Below are positions 14,013 to 14,314 of a stretch of DNA of 14,314 nucleotides, in pieces. A program made the position numbers and the translations under genes. The notes under the pieces are model-generated. The model was not told the origin of the DNA. It searched no databases and saw nothing but the letters and a program-made list of their open reading frames with translations. Position 1 is the stretch's first letter. Every line of letters begins with the position of its first letter. The DNA comes from DYGX01 sp035325905 (lineage in GTDB: Bacteria; Chloroflexota; Anaerolineae; Aggregatilineales; Aggregatilineaceae), in NCBI GenBank assembly GCA_035325905.1, contig DAOKYY010000093.1:1-14314 (forward strand), in the 5' to 3' direction.

Positions 14013-14104
14013 GCGAGCGCCATTAACCTCAACCTATAGGCTAGCAGGGCCTGGGGGTCTGACCAGTGGCGCTTGACGTGGTAAATCCTGCCGGATGGCA
14101 TATT

Positions 14105-14120
14105 TGTGAAAGCACGCACA
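14105..14120. promoter_or_regulatory. CRP/FNR-family-like operator upstream of hydB
   Basis: TGTGA-AAGCAC-GCACA matches the enterobacterial CRP consensus TGTGA-N6-TCACA at nine of ten positions. It is about 160-175 nt upstream of the hydB start, a position suited to activation. CRP/FNR-type regulators are common in bacteria, but their site preference in this lineage is not known to me. Confidence 0.35.
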
Positions 14121-14149
14121 AGTGAGGCGCGCCGTTCGCCGCGAGGCGG

Positions 14150-14218
14150 ACCTCTCCCCTTAACCCTCGTCCCCTTTTCCTCTCTCCGTTAACGGAAAGG
14201 GGCCAGGAATGAGGTTCC
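14150..14218 (+). repeat. 69-bp dispersed intergenic repeat core, copy 2
   Basis: Its reverse complement matches 5326-5394 at 58 of 69 positions without gaps. It contains the perfect palindrome CCGTTAACGG and the blocks CCTTAACCCTCG, CCCCTTTTCC and GGGGCCAGGAATGAGGTTCC. The two copies are in opposite orientation, about 8.8 kb apart, each in a long intergenic region. Confidence 0.75.
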
Positions 14219-14235
14219 CGGCGCTGTTTTTGTCT

Positions 14236-14257
14236 CTCGCTAACCGCTAACTGCTAA
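14236..14257 (+). repeat. Element B of dispersed bipartite repeat, copy 2
   Basis: CTCGCTAACCGCTAACTGCTAA is about three tandem copies of the 7-mer (C/T)GCTAAC. It follows the 69-bp core by 17 nt here, and by a longer gap (48 nt) in copy 1, in the same relative order. Confidence 0.65.
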
Positions 14258-14314
14258 GTGGCCTTTCGAAATGATCCGGCGAATATGGCGATTCGCAGGG
14301 TTTACCTCACCCCT

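Larger units (their letters stand above)
13948..14314. other. Non-coding leader and upstream region of the hydrogenase operon
   Basis: No gene is supported in these 367 bp. Moving away from hydB it contains a 7-bp inverted repeat (13992-14012), a possible minus-strand -10 (TATAGG, complement of 14033-14038) without a good -35, a GGTCTGACC palindrome (14056-14064), a CRP-like site (14105-14120) and a dispersed repeat (14150-14257). The last bases (TTACCTCACCCCT) resemble the start of another copy of that repeat. A weak plus-strand TTGACG (14073) has no clear -10. Confidence 0.65.

Noticed and set aside
14073..14104. Plus-strand promoter TTGACG with CATATT
   Set aside because: The spacing is 20 nt and the hexamers are poor; no gene follows in the window.
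14286..14299. CGAAT...ATTCG short inverted repeat near the right edge
   Set aside because: Only 5 bp, with no T-run or promoter context; expected by chance.

Overview
The window is GC-rich bacterial DNA, most likely from the Chloroflexota (an Anaerolineae-like lineage). The pointers are a MASE3 sensor kinase, a secreted protein with a Thr/Pro linker and LysM modules, short GCTAACC/GCAGCGAA repeats between genes, a group 3b NADP-type [NiFe] hydrogenase, and the overall codon style. There is no rRNA or marker gene, so the taxonomy is inference. I see no tRNA, rRNA, CRISPR array, insertion sequence or phage gene.

Layout. (1) 1-3478, minus strand: a small protein of unknown function (217 aa), then a large membrane histidine kinase (MASE3-PAS-PAS-GAF-HisKA_3-HATPase). 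(2) 3479-3698: a divergent promoter region with an inverted repeat just inside each predicted transcript start. (3) 3699-5188, plus strand: a stand-alone receiver-domain response regulator ending in a clear intrinsic terminator, then a homocysteine S-methyltransferase-type enzyme. (4) 5189-5508: a 320-bp non-coding stretch carrying a dispersed bipartite repeat. (5) 5509-7400, plus strand: a secreted three-LysM protein overlapping a small DUF192 protein by 4 nt. A strong hairpin terminator follows, placed to stop both converging operons. (6) 13947 down to 7501, minus strand: a seven-gene, nearly gapless operon. It encodes the four hydrogenase subunits hydB-hydG-hydD-hydA, a hydrogenase maturation endopeptidase, a single-domain response regulator and a membrane histidine kinase. 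(7) 13948-14314: non-coding leader of the hydrogenase operon, with a CRP-like palindrome, a hairpin, and a second, inverted copy of the bipartite repeat.

The hydrogenase genes encode a complete cytoplasmic enzyme coupling H2 oxidation or evolution to NAD(P). HydA holds the Ni-Fe site and HydD three predicted Fe-S clusters. HydG is the FAD/NAD(P) diaphorase with a 2Fe-2S motif, and HydB carries two 4Fe-4S motifs. The protease downstream is expected to clip the HydA C-terminus. The kinase and regulator at the end of the same transcript make the operon look as if it encodes its own sensing circuit. The kinase membrane domain has a GGxxSP loop reminiscent of the quinone-sensing loop of RegB/PrrB. 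Neither response regulator in the window has a DNA-binding domain.

Two repeat families stand out. A 69-bp core at 5326-5394 recurs inverted at 14150-14218 with about 84% identity by eye. A degenerate GCAGCGAA-type repeat supplies the C-terminal codons and stop codon of both, otherwise dissimilar, histidine kinases.
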